Part shown: positions 8,641 to 16,869 of the stretch, in pieces
How the letters are laid out: each line of letters opens with the position of its first letter
How positions within the stretch are numbered: the first letter of the stretch is position 1
Assembly: GCA_965232895.1 (NCBI GenBank)
Contig: OZ247430.1
Span: 3,596,001-3,660,000 of the forward strand
Source of the DNA: Bin87 sp965232895
GTDB lineage: Bacteria > Chloroflexota > Dehalococcoidia > Lucifugimonadales > UBA3495
Length of the DNA: 64,000 nt
Direction of reading: 5' to 3'
Translations under genes and position numbers: made by a program
The notes under the pieces: generated by a model
Seen by the model: only the letters and a program-made list of their open reading frames with translations
Databases searched by the model: none
Told to the model about the DNA's origin: nothing

Positions 8641-8855
8641 GGGCTCACACTGCATTCTGAGGTGGTCGCACCGCCGTTAGGTCGCCTGCTCCGCCCATTT
8701 GCGAGCCGGATCCTGCGGAGTGGCGTACCCACCGGTGCATAAACCTTTGTTGGGGCGAGGGATACGCATTCCGGCAGCCGTCCGCGACGCCCGCAAAGCG
8801 GTATCCACCCTCTCCTTGACGCTGCGATATCCGACTGATACGGTGAGGACACGTT
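8641..8855. other. Intergenic stretch, no gene recognised
   Basis: Together with the preceding element this is a 389-base stretch without a gene. I see no open frame with a credible start, no tRNA and no terminator. A TTGACG at 8816-8821 is followed 17 bases later by TACGGT with an upstream TG, but it lies so close to the ATG at 8856 that it would give an almost leaderless transcript, so it is noted only as a weak promoter candidate. Confidence 0.4.
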
Positions 8856-9749
8856 ATGCGCATTGGTGAATTTGACATCGCGGAACCACTGCCGGAGTTG
8901 CACGAGCCCCACATGCTGGCCGTGCTCCGCCCGTGGATCGACGTCGGAAACGTGGGCAGCCTGTCCCTTGGCAGGATTGAGCGTCACCTGCGCAGCCAGG
9001 AACTCGGGCGTCTCTACCGCCCCGGCCGCTATTACGACTTTACCCGCTATCGCCCGCGCTCCTATCTCGTCAACGGCCGCCGGGAAGTCACCATCCCCAA
9101 CACGATCATCCGTTACGCCAACCCCGAAGACGGCCCGCATCTGCTCACGGCCCATCTCCTGGAGCCTCATCTCTACGGAGAGGACTACTCCGACGCGCTG
9201 CTGGACATCATCAATTACTTCGGCGTGAAGCAGTATTCCCTCATCGGTGGCATGTACGACATGGTTCCCCACACCCGCCCGCTGGTGGTTTCCGGTTTGG
9301 GCACCGGGGACAACGTGGAACGCGACTACCAGATCGCCAACGCTCGCGCCAGCAGTTACGAGGGTCCCACAACCATCACGTACACCGTCAGCCAGACCGC
9401 GGCCCAGACGGGAGTGGAGACCCGCGCCTTCGTCGTGCACCTTCCCCAGTATCTGACCCTGGACGACGATCACCAGGGTGCGGCCCGCATGATGGACCTG
9501 CTGTGTCGCCTGTACAACCTTCCCGACTACATCGCGCAGACCGAACGCGGCCAGAAGCAGTACGACGAGCTTACTCCCAACGACGGGCAGATCCCCACCG
9601 GCGATACCCTCACGCGCATCGAAGAGATGTACGACAGCGAATACGGCGGCGACGAGCAGACCGAGCCGACCACGCCGTTGCCGTCCAGCATCGAAGAATT
9701 CCTCCAGGGTCTGGGCGCGGATCTCGGCGACGACGAGGAGAACCGATAG
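8856..9749 (+). CDS. PAC2 family protein
   Basis: The 297-residue protein resembles the PAC2 (proteasome assembly chaperone-like) family common in Actinobacteria, Chloroflexota and archaea. It shows the typical start with LHEPHMLAVLRPWIDVGNVGS, then YDFTRYRPRSY, a middle IGGMYDMVPHTRPL and VVHLPQYL before the helical C terminus, which ends in an acidic, low-complexity tail. The bacterial function is unproven, and links to the proteasome or ATP-grasp partners are only contextual. ATG 8856 follows GTGAGGA with a 6-base spacer. A short gap separates it from the M20 peptidase. Confidence 0.8.
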   Translation: MRIGEFDIAEPLPELHEPHMLAVLRPWIDVGNVGSLSLGRIERHLRSQELGRLYRPGRYYDFTRYRPRSYLVNGRREVTIPNTIIRYANPEDGPHLLTAHLLEPHLYGEDYSDALLDIINYFGVKQYSLIGGMYDMVPHTRPLVVSGLGTGDNVERDYQIANARASSYEGPTTITYTVSQTAAQTGVETRAFVVHLPQYLTLDDDHQGAARMMDLLCRLYNLPDYIAQTERGQKQYDELTPNDGQIPTGDTLTRIEEMYDSEYGGDEQTEPTTPLPSSIEEFLQGLGADLGDDEENR

Positions 9750-9780
9750 CCTCTTCCACTGTGTCGGGGCTGTTTGACCA

Positions 9781-11112
9781 ATGGTTGCCGCATCGGGTTC
9801 CACCAGCGTCCGGACGCCTGTAGCGGAGCTTCTCCAGAAGCTCATCCGCTTCGACACCACCAATCCGCCCGGTAATGAAACCGGTTGCGCTGTCTATTGT
9901 CGGGACGTGCTCGCCGACGCCGGCATCTCCGCTGAGCTGGTGGGCAACGATCCCGACCGCCTCAACGTCATCAGTCGCCTGCCCGGCCGCGGCGACGCTC
10001 CGCCGCTGCTTCTGTACGGCCACATTGACGTGGTACCCACTGCCGCGCAGCCGTGGGACGTCCCGCCCTTCGAGGGTCGCCTGCAGCACGATTACGTCTG
10101 GGGCCGCGGGGCGTTGGACATGAAAGGCGGCGTAGCCATGATGATGGACGCCGTCATCCGCGCTCACCAAGAGGACGCCAGCCTCCCCGGCGACGTGATC
10201 CTCGCGCTGGTCAGCGATGAGGAAGCAGGCGGCAACACCGGCGCCGCCTGGCTGGCCCGAACCCGCCCCGAGATGTTCGCCGGCGTCCGCTATGCCATCG
10301 GGGAGTTTGGCGGCTTCAGCAAGACCTACCGGGGCCGCAAGTTCTACATGGTCCAGGTCGCCGAGAAGCAGGGTTGCCTCGTGCAGGCCGTGGCCCGTGG
10401 CCCCGGCGGACACGGCTCGCTCGTGCACCACGACACTGCGCCCACCCGCATGTCCCAGTTCCTGGTCAAGCTCGACCGCACGCCGTTGCCGTTCCACGTC
10501 CATCCGGTCACCCGCATGATGATCGAGGCTATGGCCGGCCGCCTGCCCCTGGCCGACGGAACGTTTTTACGGTTGCTTTTGAACCCCGCGTTCACCGGAC
10601 GCATGCTGCGTCGCATGGGAACCGTGGGCCGCGAAATGGAGCCCCTGTTCCGGCACACCGCCAACGCCACGGTGATCGCCGGCGGCGAAAAGACCAACGT
10701 CATCCCCAGCGAGGTGACCGTCACCCTCGACTGCCGGATGCTCCCCGGCTGCGACGCCGAGGACCTGCTCGGCGAATTGCAGCACATTGCCGGCCCCGAC
10801 ATTGAGCTCCAGGCCATCCGCTTCGAGCCCAAGCCCTGGGTCCTGAACATGGGTCTGTTCGATACCTTGTCCGACATCATTAAGGAACAGGACCCAGAGG
10901 GCGTCTCCGTGCCCATGCTCATGCCGGCCGGAACCGACGGCCGCCATTTTGCGACGCTGGGCATCCAGACCTATGGCTGGATGCCCATGAACCTGCCCGC
11001 CGACTTCGACTTTCTCAAGACCATCCACGCGGCCAACGAGCGGGTGCCTGTTTCAGCATTGCAGTTTGGGGCCGAAGCCCTGTTCCAGTTGCTGCAACGT
11101 TTCCACGACTGA
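9781..11112 (+). CDS. M20/M25/M40 family metallo-hydrolase (ArgE/DapE-like)
   Basis: This is a dinuclear-zinc M20 peptidase or deacylase. Motifs in order: IRFDTTNPPGNE, LLLYGHIDVVP (zinc His and Asp), WGRGALDMKGG (bridging Asp), LVSDEEAGG (catalytic Glu-Glu) and GTDGRHFATLGIQTYGW near the C terminus. A dimerisation lid domain lies between about residues 200 and 330. At 443 residues it is a normal size. The family includes ArgE, DapE and carboxypeptidases acting on N-acyl amino acids or peptides. No surrounding biosynthetic genes specify the substrate. Confidence 0.87.
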   Translation: MVAASGSTSVRTPVAELLQKLIRFDTTNPPGNETGCAVYCRDVLADAGISAELVGNDPDRLNVISRLPGRGDAPPLLLYGHIDVVPTAAQPWDVPPFEGRLQHDYVWGRGALDMKGGVAMMMDAVIRAHQEDASLPGDVILALVSDEEAGGNTGAAWLARTRPEMFAGVRYAIGEFGGFSKTYRGRKFYMVQVAEKQGCLVQAVARGPGGHGSLVHHDTAPTRMSQFLVKLDRTPLPFHVHPVTRMMIEAMAGRLPLADGTFLRLLLNPAFTGRMLRRMGTVGREMEPLFRHTANATVIAGGEKTNVIPSEVTVTLDCRMLPGCDAEDLLGELQHIAGPDIELQAIRFEPKPWVLNMGLFDTLSDIIKEQDPEGVSVPMLMPAGTDGRHFATLGIQTYGWMPMNLPADFDFLKTIHAANERVPVSALQFGAEALFQLLQRFHD

Positions 11113-11157
11113 CGCGACGTCACACGCGAAAGTCTATTGTCGTCAAGTTCAACCTGA

Positions 11158-11568
11158 TTAGAGGTCAGGAGACCAGTCAAAAGTGGTTCGCTTGAGGCGT
11201 TCTTTGATGGCACGTCGGGCTCGTCTCAGCGCATTGCCGGAGAGTTCCGATAAATCGTGGAACTCCACGTTGTAGTGATATGGGTTATGCGGTTCAGGAG
11301 CGTATACTAGGGTTCCGCCGGCGGCTTCCAGCTCTGCCGCGGTATAGGTGATAGAGCCTGCTGGCAACGACCATCCGCGGGCTGAACGATAAGAACTGTG
11401 GATAGCGTACAGTTCGACTGGTTCGGGGTTACTTTCCGGCCCGGGGCCGTCTACTGACAGGTCCGGCGGTTCCCTGTTGGTTTTAGGCTGGAATACCGCT
11501 TCCTGTATTTTCGCCTCTTGGTACTGATTGCTCCAAACTTGCAGCCAGTACATTCCCGTATCGGTCAA
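11158..11568 (-). CDS. Hypothetical protein, overlaps its upstream neighbour
   Basis: I do not recognise this 136-residue protein. The C-terminal part (YNVEFHDLSELSGNALRRARRAIKERLKRTTFDW) is basic and helical, the middle is proline/glutamate rich. Its frame overlaps the upstream ORF by 86 bases in a different register, too long for ordinary stop/start coupling. Either translation begins at the ATG at 11553 or further in, or the two frames were once one gene and a frameshift split them. Base composition is more AT-rich than the core genes nearby, as if acquired. Confidence 0.5.
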   Translation of the reverse strand: MTDTGMYWLQVWSNQYQEAKIQEAVFQPKTNREPPDLSVDGPGPESNPEPVELYAIHSSYRSARGWSLPAGSITYTAAELEAAGGTLVYAPEPHNPYHYNVEFHDLSELSGNALRRARRAIKERLKRTTFDWSPDL

Positions 11569-11947
11569 CTTCTACCCCCAGCTCCGAGGCGATTTGCCGC
11601 CAAGCGTCTCCGCTGGTCAAGTCAATGTCCAGCGCGAGCTCTTCTTCGCCAACGGCCTGGTTATACGACCGGCAGAGGTAGCCCGTCTTGCCAACCGTGT
11701 TTATTTCCAGCGTCACGGTCTCACTGGCGGATATCCAGTACAGGCATATCATGGCGTCTTCCGGTCCGGTTCCGATGTAAGGCTGGGGGTACGATGTACT
11801 CCATTTGCCGGCCAAAACGGTGCGCAGCCAGATAATATCGTCCAGCACTGGCCAAGCGTGTTCAGTGGGTTCCCAATCGCGCGCCATGACGGCGATTTCG
11901 TCTAACCGCTCATCGACCGATGCGACGGGATTTTCGAAAGCCTGCAT
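11483..11947 (-). CDS. Hypothetical protein, possible partner of the overlapping downstream ORF
   Basis: The 154-residue product is not recognised. It has an N-terminal helical half (ARDWEPTEHAWPVLDDIIWLR) and a beta-rich C-terminal half (MICLYWISASETVTLEINTVG), an architecture seen in small conserved accessory proteins. It sits on the minus strand between the HsdR_N nuclease and the overlapping ORF that ends at 11158. Two small overlapping genes beside a nuclease suggest a toxin-antitoxin or immunity pair, but no catalytic motif supports this and it remains speculation. Confidence 0.5.
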   Translation of the reverse strand: MQAFENPVASVDERLDEIAVMARDWEPTEHAWPVLDDIIWLRTVLAGKWSTSYPQPYIGTGPEDAMICLYWISASETVTLEINTVGKTGYLCRSYNQAVGEEELALDIDLTSGDAWRQIASELGVEVDRYGNVLAASLEQSVPRGENTGSGIPA

Positions 11948-12044
11948 TTTGACTAAACTGGCGTAGCAGTCTGGAACTTCCCAAACGTGGGTTGCGGTGT
12001 GGTTTTCCAGTGATTGGCCTGAGACGGCACCACCTCTGATACCA

Positions 12045-13169
12045 TTACTCCGATAGATAACCCGTTACCGTGGCCCGCAGGCGGTCGGCGTGACCGACAA
12101 TGTCGTCGGGTGAATCAATCCGATGGAGGGAGGTGTTCCGGGTGCCCAAGTTACCCCGACCTTCTTCGATCAACTCCAGGTACTTGACGGTTTTGGCATT
12201 AAAGCGCAACCGGCATATTGGCCGCTGGTTGTTGTCGTCTAGGAGCACGCCACAATATGACTTGGTGTCTCGCATCACGACACGCTCTGGGTCCACCACC
12301 TGGGCCACGATGCTTCGCACTATCTCGTAGCCTGCTACTTCTTCTACGGTGGTAATGATGTCCTTCGGCTCTTCCGCTTCATCCGATTCTACGGAGGATT
12401 CGCCAGGGTCGACTTCATCCGCGGCTATTACGGCCGGGCTATCGTAAACAGTATATGCAATGTCTGTGGCCCTCTGCAACGTATCGTTAATCCGGTCATT
12501 AACGAAACCCTGAAAAGCCAGCTTCACCAACCCGGCGAACTGCTCGGAGCGAGCTTGGGTCATTCGGCCCGTATAAACTTTGCGAGCCAGCAGCTCGACG
12601 AATGGGCCATCCGGCTGGCCGTACGCATGGGCCAAGTATTCTTTCATGCCGCGAATATACTTCATATTCGCGGCAGCGGCACAAGCTTCGTCCGCGTCAA
12701 AAGTTGGCTTGGCAAAGTAGTTCAGCGCGGTTATGTCACGAGAGTTTGTGGCAGTTAAGTCAATTTCAAGGAATGGCTCACTGTCCATTACATTGTCAGC
12801 TTCGAGATCGCTGAAAAACTTATAGACCACCCCGTTGGTCAACAGCCCGATACGTGCTTGGGTTACGCCAAAGTAACGGGCGAGCTGGGATGCGCCGGAT
12901 ATGTGCAGCGGGTCAGACACTTTCTTGCATTCAATCAGAAGGGCGGGTTTCTCCTCACGCATTATTGCGTAGTCAACTTTTTCGCCATGTCTCAAGCCGA
13001 AATCAGCGGTGAATTCAGGAACCACTTCGGTAGGGTCGAAGATGTCGTAGCCCAAGGCACTGATAAAGGGTAAAACCAGTGCGTGCTTGGTGGCCTCTTC
13101 GGTTGCCAGATTATCCCGTTGCAACGCCACACGCTCTGACAGAGATTCTAAGGCAGTGCGGGATACCAT
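12045..13169 (-). CDS. HsdR_N-type restriction endonuclease-like protein (stand-alone)
   Basis: The 374-residue protein resembles the N-terminal nuclease domain of type I restriction subunits (COG4748-like), without helicase domains. A PD-(D/E)xK core is visible: GEKVDYAIM with the Asp at about residue 65, then ALLIECKK with the E-x-K at about residues 79-81. ISGASQLARYFGVT follows, as in HsdR_N proteins. The C-terminal ~120 residues (after an acidic linker) form a separate domain that may bind DNA. No HsdM or HsdS gene is visible. It starts after AGGAGGAATT, 71 bases downstream of rplT, and is AT-richer than the ribosomal genes. Confidence 0.8.
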   Translation of the reverse strand: MVSRTALESLSERVALQRDNLATEEATKHALVLPFISALGYDIFDPTEVVPEFTADFGLRHGEKVDYAIMREEKPALLIECKKVSDPLHISGASQLARYFGVTQARIGLLTNGVVYKFFSDLEADNVMDSEPFLEIDLTATNSRDITALNYFAKPTFDADEACAAAANMKYIRGMKEYLAHAYGQPDGPFVELLARKVYTGRMTQARSEQFAGLVKLAFQGFVNDRINDTLQRATDIAYTVYDSPAVIAADEVDPGESSVESDEAEEPKDIITTVEEVAGYEIVRSIVAQVVDPERVVMRDTKSYCGVLLDDNNQRPICRLRFNAKTVKYLELIEEGRGNLGTRNTSLHRIDSPDDIVGHADRLRATVTGYLSE

Positions 13170-13200
13170 AAATTCCTCCTGTTTTCGCTCTAATAGCTTC

Positions 13201-13218
13201 CCGCTCTTCCGTGAGCGG
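13201..13218 (-). terminator. Hairpin between rplT and the nuclease gene
   Basis: CCGCTC and GAGCGG form a 6-bp stem with a 6-base loop just after rplT on the minus strand. There is no U-tract after it, so it could be a weak or Rho-assisted terminator, an mRNA-stabilising hairpin, or chance. Confidence 0.3.
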
Positions 13219-13240
13219 CGCAGGTTCCGGCGGGCATGGA

Positions 13241-13618
13241 TTATGTCGCCGCTTCGGGGCTGACGGACGAGGCTCCCTTGGCGACTTCAATCAGCCGCTC
13301 GAAGGCGTCCGGATCCCGAACCGCCATGTCCGCCAGCATCTTGCGGTCGATCTCGATGCCGGCCACGTTAAGGCCGTGCATGAACTGGCTATAGGTCATG
13401 TCGTGCTGGCGGCAGGCCGCCCCGATCCGGATGATCCACAGTCGCCGGAATTCGCCCTTGCGCTGCCGACGGTGGCGGTACGCGTGGCTCCACGCGTGCA
13501 TCACCGCTTCTTTGGCCCACTTGTAATTTCGACCCGATGACGCCTGGTAACCCTTGGCGGCTTTGATGATCTTCTTGTGTCGGGCGCGTTTGGTGACGCC
13601 CCTTTTGACTCTTGGCAC
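13241..13618 (-). CDS. rplT: 50S ribosomal protein L20
   Basis: L20 binds 23S rRNA early in 50S assembly. The protein opens MPRVKRGVTKRARHKKIIK and contains GRNYKWAKEAVMHAWSHAYRHRRQRKG followed by the C-terminal globular part with LWIIRIGAACRQHDMTYSQF, all family-specific. The 125 residues exceed the usual ~118 by a short C-terminal extension. It is the last gene of the infC-rpmI-rplT unit. In Bacillus and Escherichia L20 or IF3 regulate this operon; no clear L20-binding leader was identified here. Confidence 0.97.
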   Translation of the reverse strand: MPRVKRGVTKRARHKKIIKAAKGYQASSGRNYKWAKEAVMHAWSHAYRHRRQRKGEFRRLWIIRIGAACRQHDMTYSQFMHGLNVAGIEIDRKMLADMAVRDPDAFERLIEVAKGASSVSPEAAT

Positions 13619-13636
13619 GGTTCAGGATTCTCCAGT

Positions 13637-13837
13637 TTAGACGTCGTAGGGTACCAGCCGGCTGAGACGCTTCACGTCCGCGTCGGCGAAGCCAACCTTC
13701 TGCGCGAATTTCCGCGTGACTTTCTTCGGCTTCTTGCGCCGGAGGTGACTGCTCATCCGCTTGCGGCGGAGCAGTTTGCCAGAGCCCGTCACGTGTATGC
13801 GGGCTTTGGCCCCTTTGTGGGTTTTCAGTTTGGGCAT
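13637..13837 (-). CDS. rpmI: 50S ribosomal protein L35
   Basis: The 66-residue basic protein begins MPKLKTHKGAKARIHVTGSG and continues KLLRRKRMSSHLRRKKPKK, the standard L35 pattern, ending in the short helix KRLSRLVPYDV. It sits between infC and rplT with short gaps, the conserved order in bacteria. Size and sequence are normal. Confidence 0.97.
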   Translation of the reverse strand: MPKLKTHKGAKARIHVTGSGKLLRRKRMSSHLRRKKPKKVTRKFAQKVGFADADVKRLSRLVPYDV

Positions 13838-13843
13838 GTGCGA

Positions 13844-14398
13844 TTATTCCGTAGCTACTGCTTCCTTTCGTTCGTTGCGAGCTGTGATCGTTGGGTTGGG
13901 TATCAGGACCATGGACATGGCCCGGCCTTCCATCGACGGTTGCTGTTCCAGCCGAATGTCGTCTTTCATCTCTTCAGCTACCCGCTTCAAGAGCGAAAGA
14001 CCGTTTTGCTGGTGCACCGCTTCACGTCCACGGAACCGCACCGTCAGCTTGACCTTGTCGCCATTGCCGATGAACTGGCGCACCTTCCGGAGCTTGGCGT
14101 CGAAATCATGGGTGCCGATGTTGGGACGGAACCGAACTTCCTTCAGCTCGTTGCTTTTCTGGGATTTGCGGGTCTCGCGTTCCTTCTTGGACGAGAGATA
14201 CCGGAGTTTTCCGTAGTCCAGCAGCCGTGCGACCGGCGGATCGGCGTTGGGCGCCACTTCCACCAGGTCAAGGTCATTCATCCGCGCCCTGGAGAGGGCG
14301 TCGGACACCGTCATCACGCCAAGCTGCTCGCCATCTTCTCCGATTACCCGTACCCGCGGGACGCGTATCTGTTCGTTGACCCTGTACTGTCTGGCTAT
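13844..14398 (-). CDS. infC: Translation initiation factor IF-3 (apparent AUA start)
   Basis: IF-3 binds the 30S subunit and checks start-codon pairing. The protein has the N-terminal domain (QYRVNEQIRVPRVRVIGEDG), a lysine-rich linker (RYLSSKKERETRKSQK) and the C-terminal domain (KEVRFRPNIGTHDFDAKL...KVKLTVRFRGRE). No ATG, GTG or TTG lies at the expected position. A strong AAGGAGG (14412-14406) is followed, 7 bases after its last G, by ATA at 14398-14396, giving a 184-residue product of normal length. infC uses rare starts such as AUU in other bacteria, letting IF-3 limit its own synthesis. An upstream ATG-frame extension to 14455 runs through the ribosome binding site and is unlikely. Confidence 0.9.
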   Translation of the reverse strand: MARQYRVNEQIRVPRVRVIGEDGEQLGVMTVSDALSRARMNDLDLVEVAPNADPPVARLLDYGKLRYLSSKKERETRKSQKSNELKEVRFRPNIGTHDFDAKLRKVRQFIGNGDKVKLTVRFRGREAVHQQNGLSLLKRVAEEMKDDIRLEQQPSMEGRAMSMVLIPNPTITARNERKEAVATE

Positions 14399-14472
14399 GA
14401 CGTCACCTCCTTGGTGGTGCGTAACGTATAAGGCTGGGACCGGAAACAGTCCCAACCGCTCTTCGTTGCACT

Positions 14473-14501
14473 ATTCTAGCGGCGGCCTACCGGGCAGTCA
14501 A
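14473..14501 (-). promoter_or_regulatory. Sigma-70-type promoter for infC-rpmI-rplT
   Basis: On the minus strand TTGACT (14501-14496) and TAGAAT (14478-14473) are separated by 17 bases, close to the vegetative consensus. Transcription would begin near 14466, leaving a leader of about 70 bases before the infC start. That leader can form a GGGAC/GTCCC hairpin (14453-14436). Confidence 0.75.
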
Positions 14502-14596
14502 CGGTTCGAGAAACGGTTTAGGTCGACGCAGGTACTCGCCGCGGTATCTGTCTTTCCAATTGCGAGCGCGGTTGGAGGTTTGGTCTCACGCCGCAA

Positions 14597-15214
14597 TCAG
14601 TCCGGCTCTTCGTCCTCGTCGTCTTCAAACAAGTCATCGTCCTCGTCGTCGAGGTCGTCCTCGCCGAGCAGGTCTTCGTCCTCGTCGTCATCCGCGGCGA
14701 GCGCTTCTATAATCCTGCTCAGCTGCTCGTCTTCGTCGGCTCGGGACGCCGCCAGCATTCGGATGCCGTCGGGAGTTTCTTCGGGTTCGGGCTCCTCGAC
14801 GGGGATTGCCGCAAATCCGTAGAACACGTCGTTGTCCAGCACCCTCGCCAGTCCGCTCACGGTCAGCGTGATCGGGCGGATCGGCGACGACCATTTTTCG
14901 GTCAATTCGGCGTGCAACTCCGACAGCGGCATCGGCTCGCCTCCCTGCAGCAGCAGTGTGCGGAACAGGATCTCCTGCAGGGGCATCGAAGACTGTATGA
15001 ACTCGGTGTCTCCGGCGCAATGCGTCCTGATCTCCTTCACCAGGTCGGACGCATCCGCGATTTCCGCCGGCGTCTTGCCGAAGGATGGGCACGCGGTGCT
15101 GAGACGGGCCAGAAGCAACGAAATCGGAGACCGGTTCAGTTCCTCCAGCCGTTCCAGGCTGAACCGGTACTCAGGTCCTGCCGATTTGCTATTTCCCGTC
15201 ACGATGGTCGTCAT
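14597..15214 (-). CDS. Hypothetical protein with possible HARE-HTH-like domain and very acidic tail
   Basis: The 205-residue protein is not firmly assigned. Residues ~75-140 (PLQEILFRTLLLQGGEPMPL...ELHAEL...LARVLDNDVFYGFAAI) look like a winged-helix HARE-HTH fold, and the last ~30 residues are almost entirely Asp and Glu. A HARE-HTH domain followed by a polyacidic tail is the architecture of the RNA polymerase delta subunit of Firmicutes, though this protein has an extra N-terminal ~70 residues. Its start overlaps the moeA stop as ATGA, so it is translationally coupled to moeA, and it sits just upstream of infC. Confidence 0.5.
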   Translation of the reverse strand: MTTIVTGNSKSAGPEYRFSLERLEELNRSPISLLLARLSTACPSFGKTPAEIADASDLVKEIRTHCAGDTEFIQSSMPLQEILFRTLLLQGGEPMPLSELHAELTEKWSSPIRPITLTVSGLARVLDNDVFYGFAAIPVEEPEPEETPDGIRMLAASRADEDEQLSRIIEALAADDDEDEDLLGEDDLDDEDDDLFEDDEDEEPD

Positions 15215-16641
15215 GCGTTAACCTCTTCATTCCAGTCCAGCATTATGATCTTTACGGCTTGCCCGGCGTTCTTCCGTTGCAGGTCGGCCGGGCAGATCGC
15301 CAGTCCGTTGGCTTTGGACAGCGATGTCAGGATGTTCGACCCCTGGGGACCCGTCGGGGTGGCGTACCAGGCGCCGTCCCGACGCTCAACCTCGACCCGG
15401 GCGTAAACCCGCCGCCCGTCGCTGTTGAAAATTGGCCCGGTCAGCACTCCTTCGACCGCCGGCCGCGCCAGCGGGCTCCGCCCTAACATTCGGCGCACGG
15501 CGGGTCGGCCGAACATTTCGAACGCCAGCAGCGCGCTCACCGGATTTCCCGGCAGGCCCAACAAGGGCAACGGCTCGCGTCCCTCGCGCTGGATCAGCCC
15601 GAAGGCCAGTGGCTTGGCCGGTCGCATCCGCACCGACCAGAAGTTCATGTCCCCCCGCTGTTCCAGAACGTCTTTGACCATGTCATAGTCGCCCTTGGAT
15701 ACGCCGGCCGACGTGACCAGCAGGTCGGCGTCCGACGCGGCATCGATACAACGGTGCAGGTCATCCAGGTTGTCCCGAGCGATGCCGATCATCCTCGCCA
15801 CGCCGCCGGCTGTCCGAACGGCTGCCGCCACGCTGCTGCTGTTGCTGTCGTAGATGTGACCCGGCGCAAGTTGGTCGCCCACCGTGGTCAGCTCGTCGCC
15901 GGTAGACAGCACCGCGACTACCGGTCGTCGGATCACCCTGGCTGTGGCCAAACCCAACGAGGCCAGCACGCCGGCTTCCGCCGGACGAATTACGGTGCCC
16001 GCAGGCAACACCAACTCCCCGGCTCGAACGTCTTCGCCGGCCGGCCGGACGTTGCTGCCCAAAGGAAGGGCCTTGCGGATTTCGATCTCATCCAGTGGTG
16101 TGCCGGCACGCCGGCGGTCAATCTCGTCAGTCTCCTCAAAGGGAACCACGGTGTCCGCGCCGTCGGGTACCGGGGCCCCGGTCATGATTCGGATCGCCTT
16201 GCCCCCGGTGACTGTCTGATCCGAAACCTGTCCAGCCGCGACCGCTGAGATCACCGAAAGCGTCGGCGCTATTTCGTTCGCGGACGCGATGTCCTCGTAC
16301 AACACGGCGTAGCCGTCCATGGCGGAGTTGGCCAGCGGCGGCAGGTTCAGCGGGGAGGTGACGTCCTCCGCCAGCGCCAGGCCCAGGCATTCCAGCACTG
16401 GCAGTTCCACCGCATCCAGGGGGCTGAAGTGGGAGATGATGCGGTCGAAGGCCTGCTCCACCTCCAGCATGTCCTCATGGCCGTGACCGTTGTCGTGACC
16501 CCGGTGGTGGCCGCCGTGCCCGTGATGCCCATGATCCCGGTGGCCTTGGTCGGAGCTACCATGATCATGGATGCTTTCGTGGTCCCCGTCGCCGTGGGCG
16601 TCGTGGACGTGCAGTTCTCGCGAGTTTGCGTGAGTAGTCAT
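15211..16641 (-). CDS. moeA: Molybdopterin molybdenumtransferase MoeA with His-rich N-terminal extension
   Basis: MoeA inserts molybdate into adenylylated molybdopterin. The body shows LPPLANSAMDGYAV, AIRIMTGAPVPDGADTVVPFE, VVAVLSTGDEL, YDSNSSSVAAAV, TSAGVSKGDYD and LLGLPGNPVSALLAFE, all MoeA signatures. Before it lie about 57 residues with 17 histidines, mostly HG and HD repeats, resembling metal-storage or metallochaperone tails. The ATG at 16641 is preferred; a longer frame to 16707 adds unrelated sequence. The molybdenum hydroxylase operon at 48689-52416 is a plausible client for the cofactor. The stop overlaps the next gene by four bases. Confidence 0.93.
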   Translation of the reverse strand: MTTHANSRELHVHDAHGDGDHESIHDHGSSDQGHRDHGHHGHGGHHRGHDNGHGHEDMLEVEQAFDRIISHFSPLDAVELPVLECLGLALAEDVTSPLNLPPLANSAMDGYAVLYEDIASANEIAPTLSVISAVAAGQVSDQTVTGGKAIRIMTGAPVPDGADTVVPFEETDEIDRRRAGTPLDEIEIRKALPLGSNVRPAGEDVRAGELVLPAGTVIRPAEAGVLASLGLATARVIRRPVVAVLSTGDELTTVGDQLAPGHIYDSNSSSVAAAVRTAGGVARMIGIARDNLDDLHRCIDAASDADLLVTSAGVSKGDYDMVKDVLEQRGDMNFWSVRMRPAKPLAFGLIQREGREPLPLLGLPGNPVSALLAFEMFGRPAVRRMLGRSPLARPAVEGVLTGPIFNSDGRRVYARVEVERRDGAWYATPTGPQGSNILTSLSKANGLAICPADLQRKNAGQAVKIIMLDWNEEVNA

Positions 16642-16869
16642 GGCAATGGCGTCCGTGGCGGTGTGAAGAACGGCAAACAACAAACAATCGTACCACACTC
16701 GCCCCAAGGCACCGATCCCTTCTTCGCGCGAATCCCCTTGACGCCAGCGACCATCCCTGCGTTCGACCCGCCGTCCCGGCGCAATGAGGAAACCAGGTCC
16801 CCGGGCAGCGAACGGATCGGCAGCCGGTCAATGGTCAAGGCTGACCTACGTTGAATCGACTCCGGTGTG

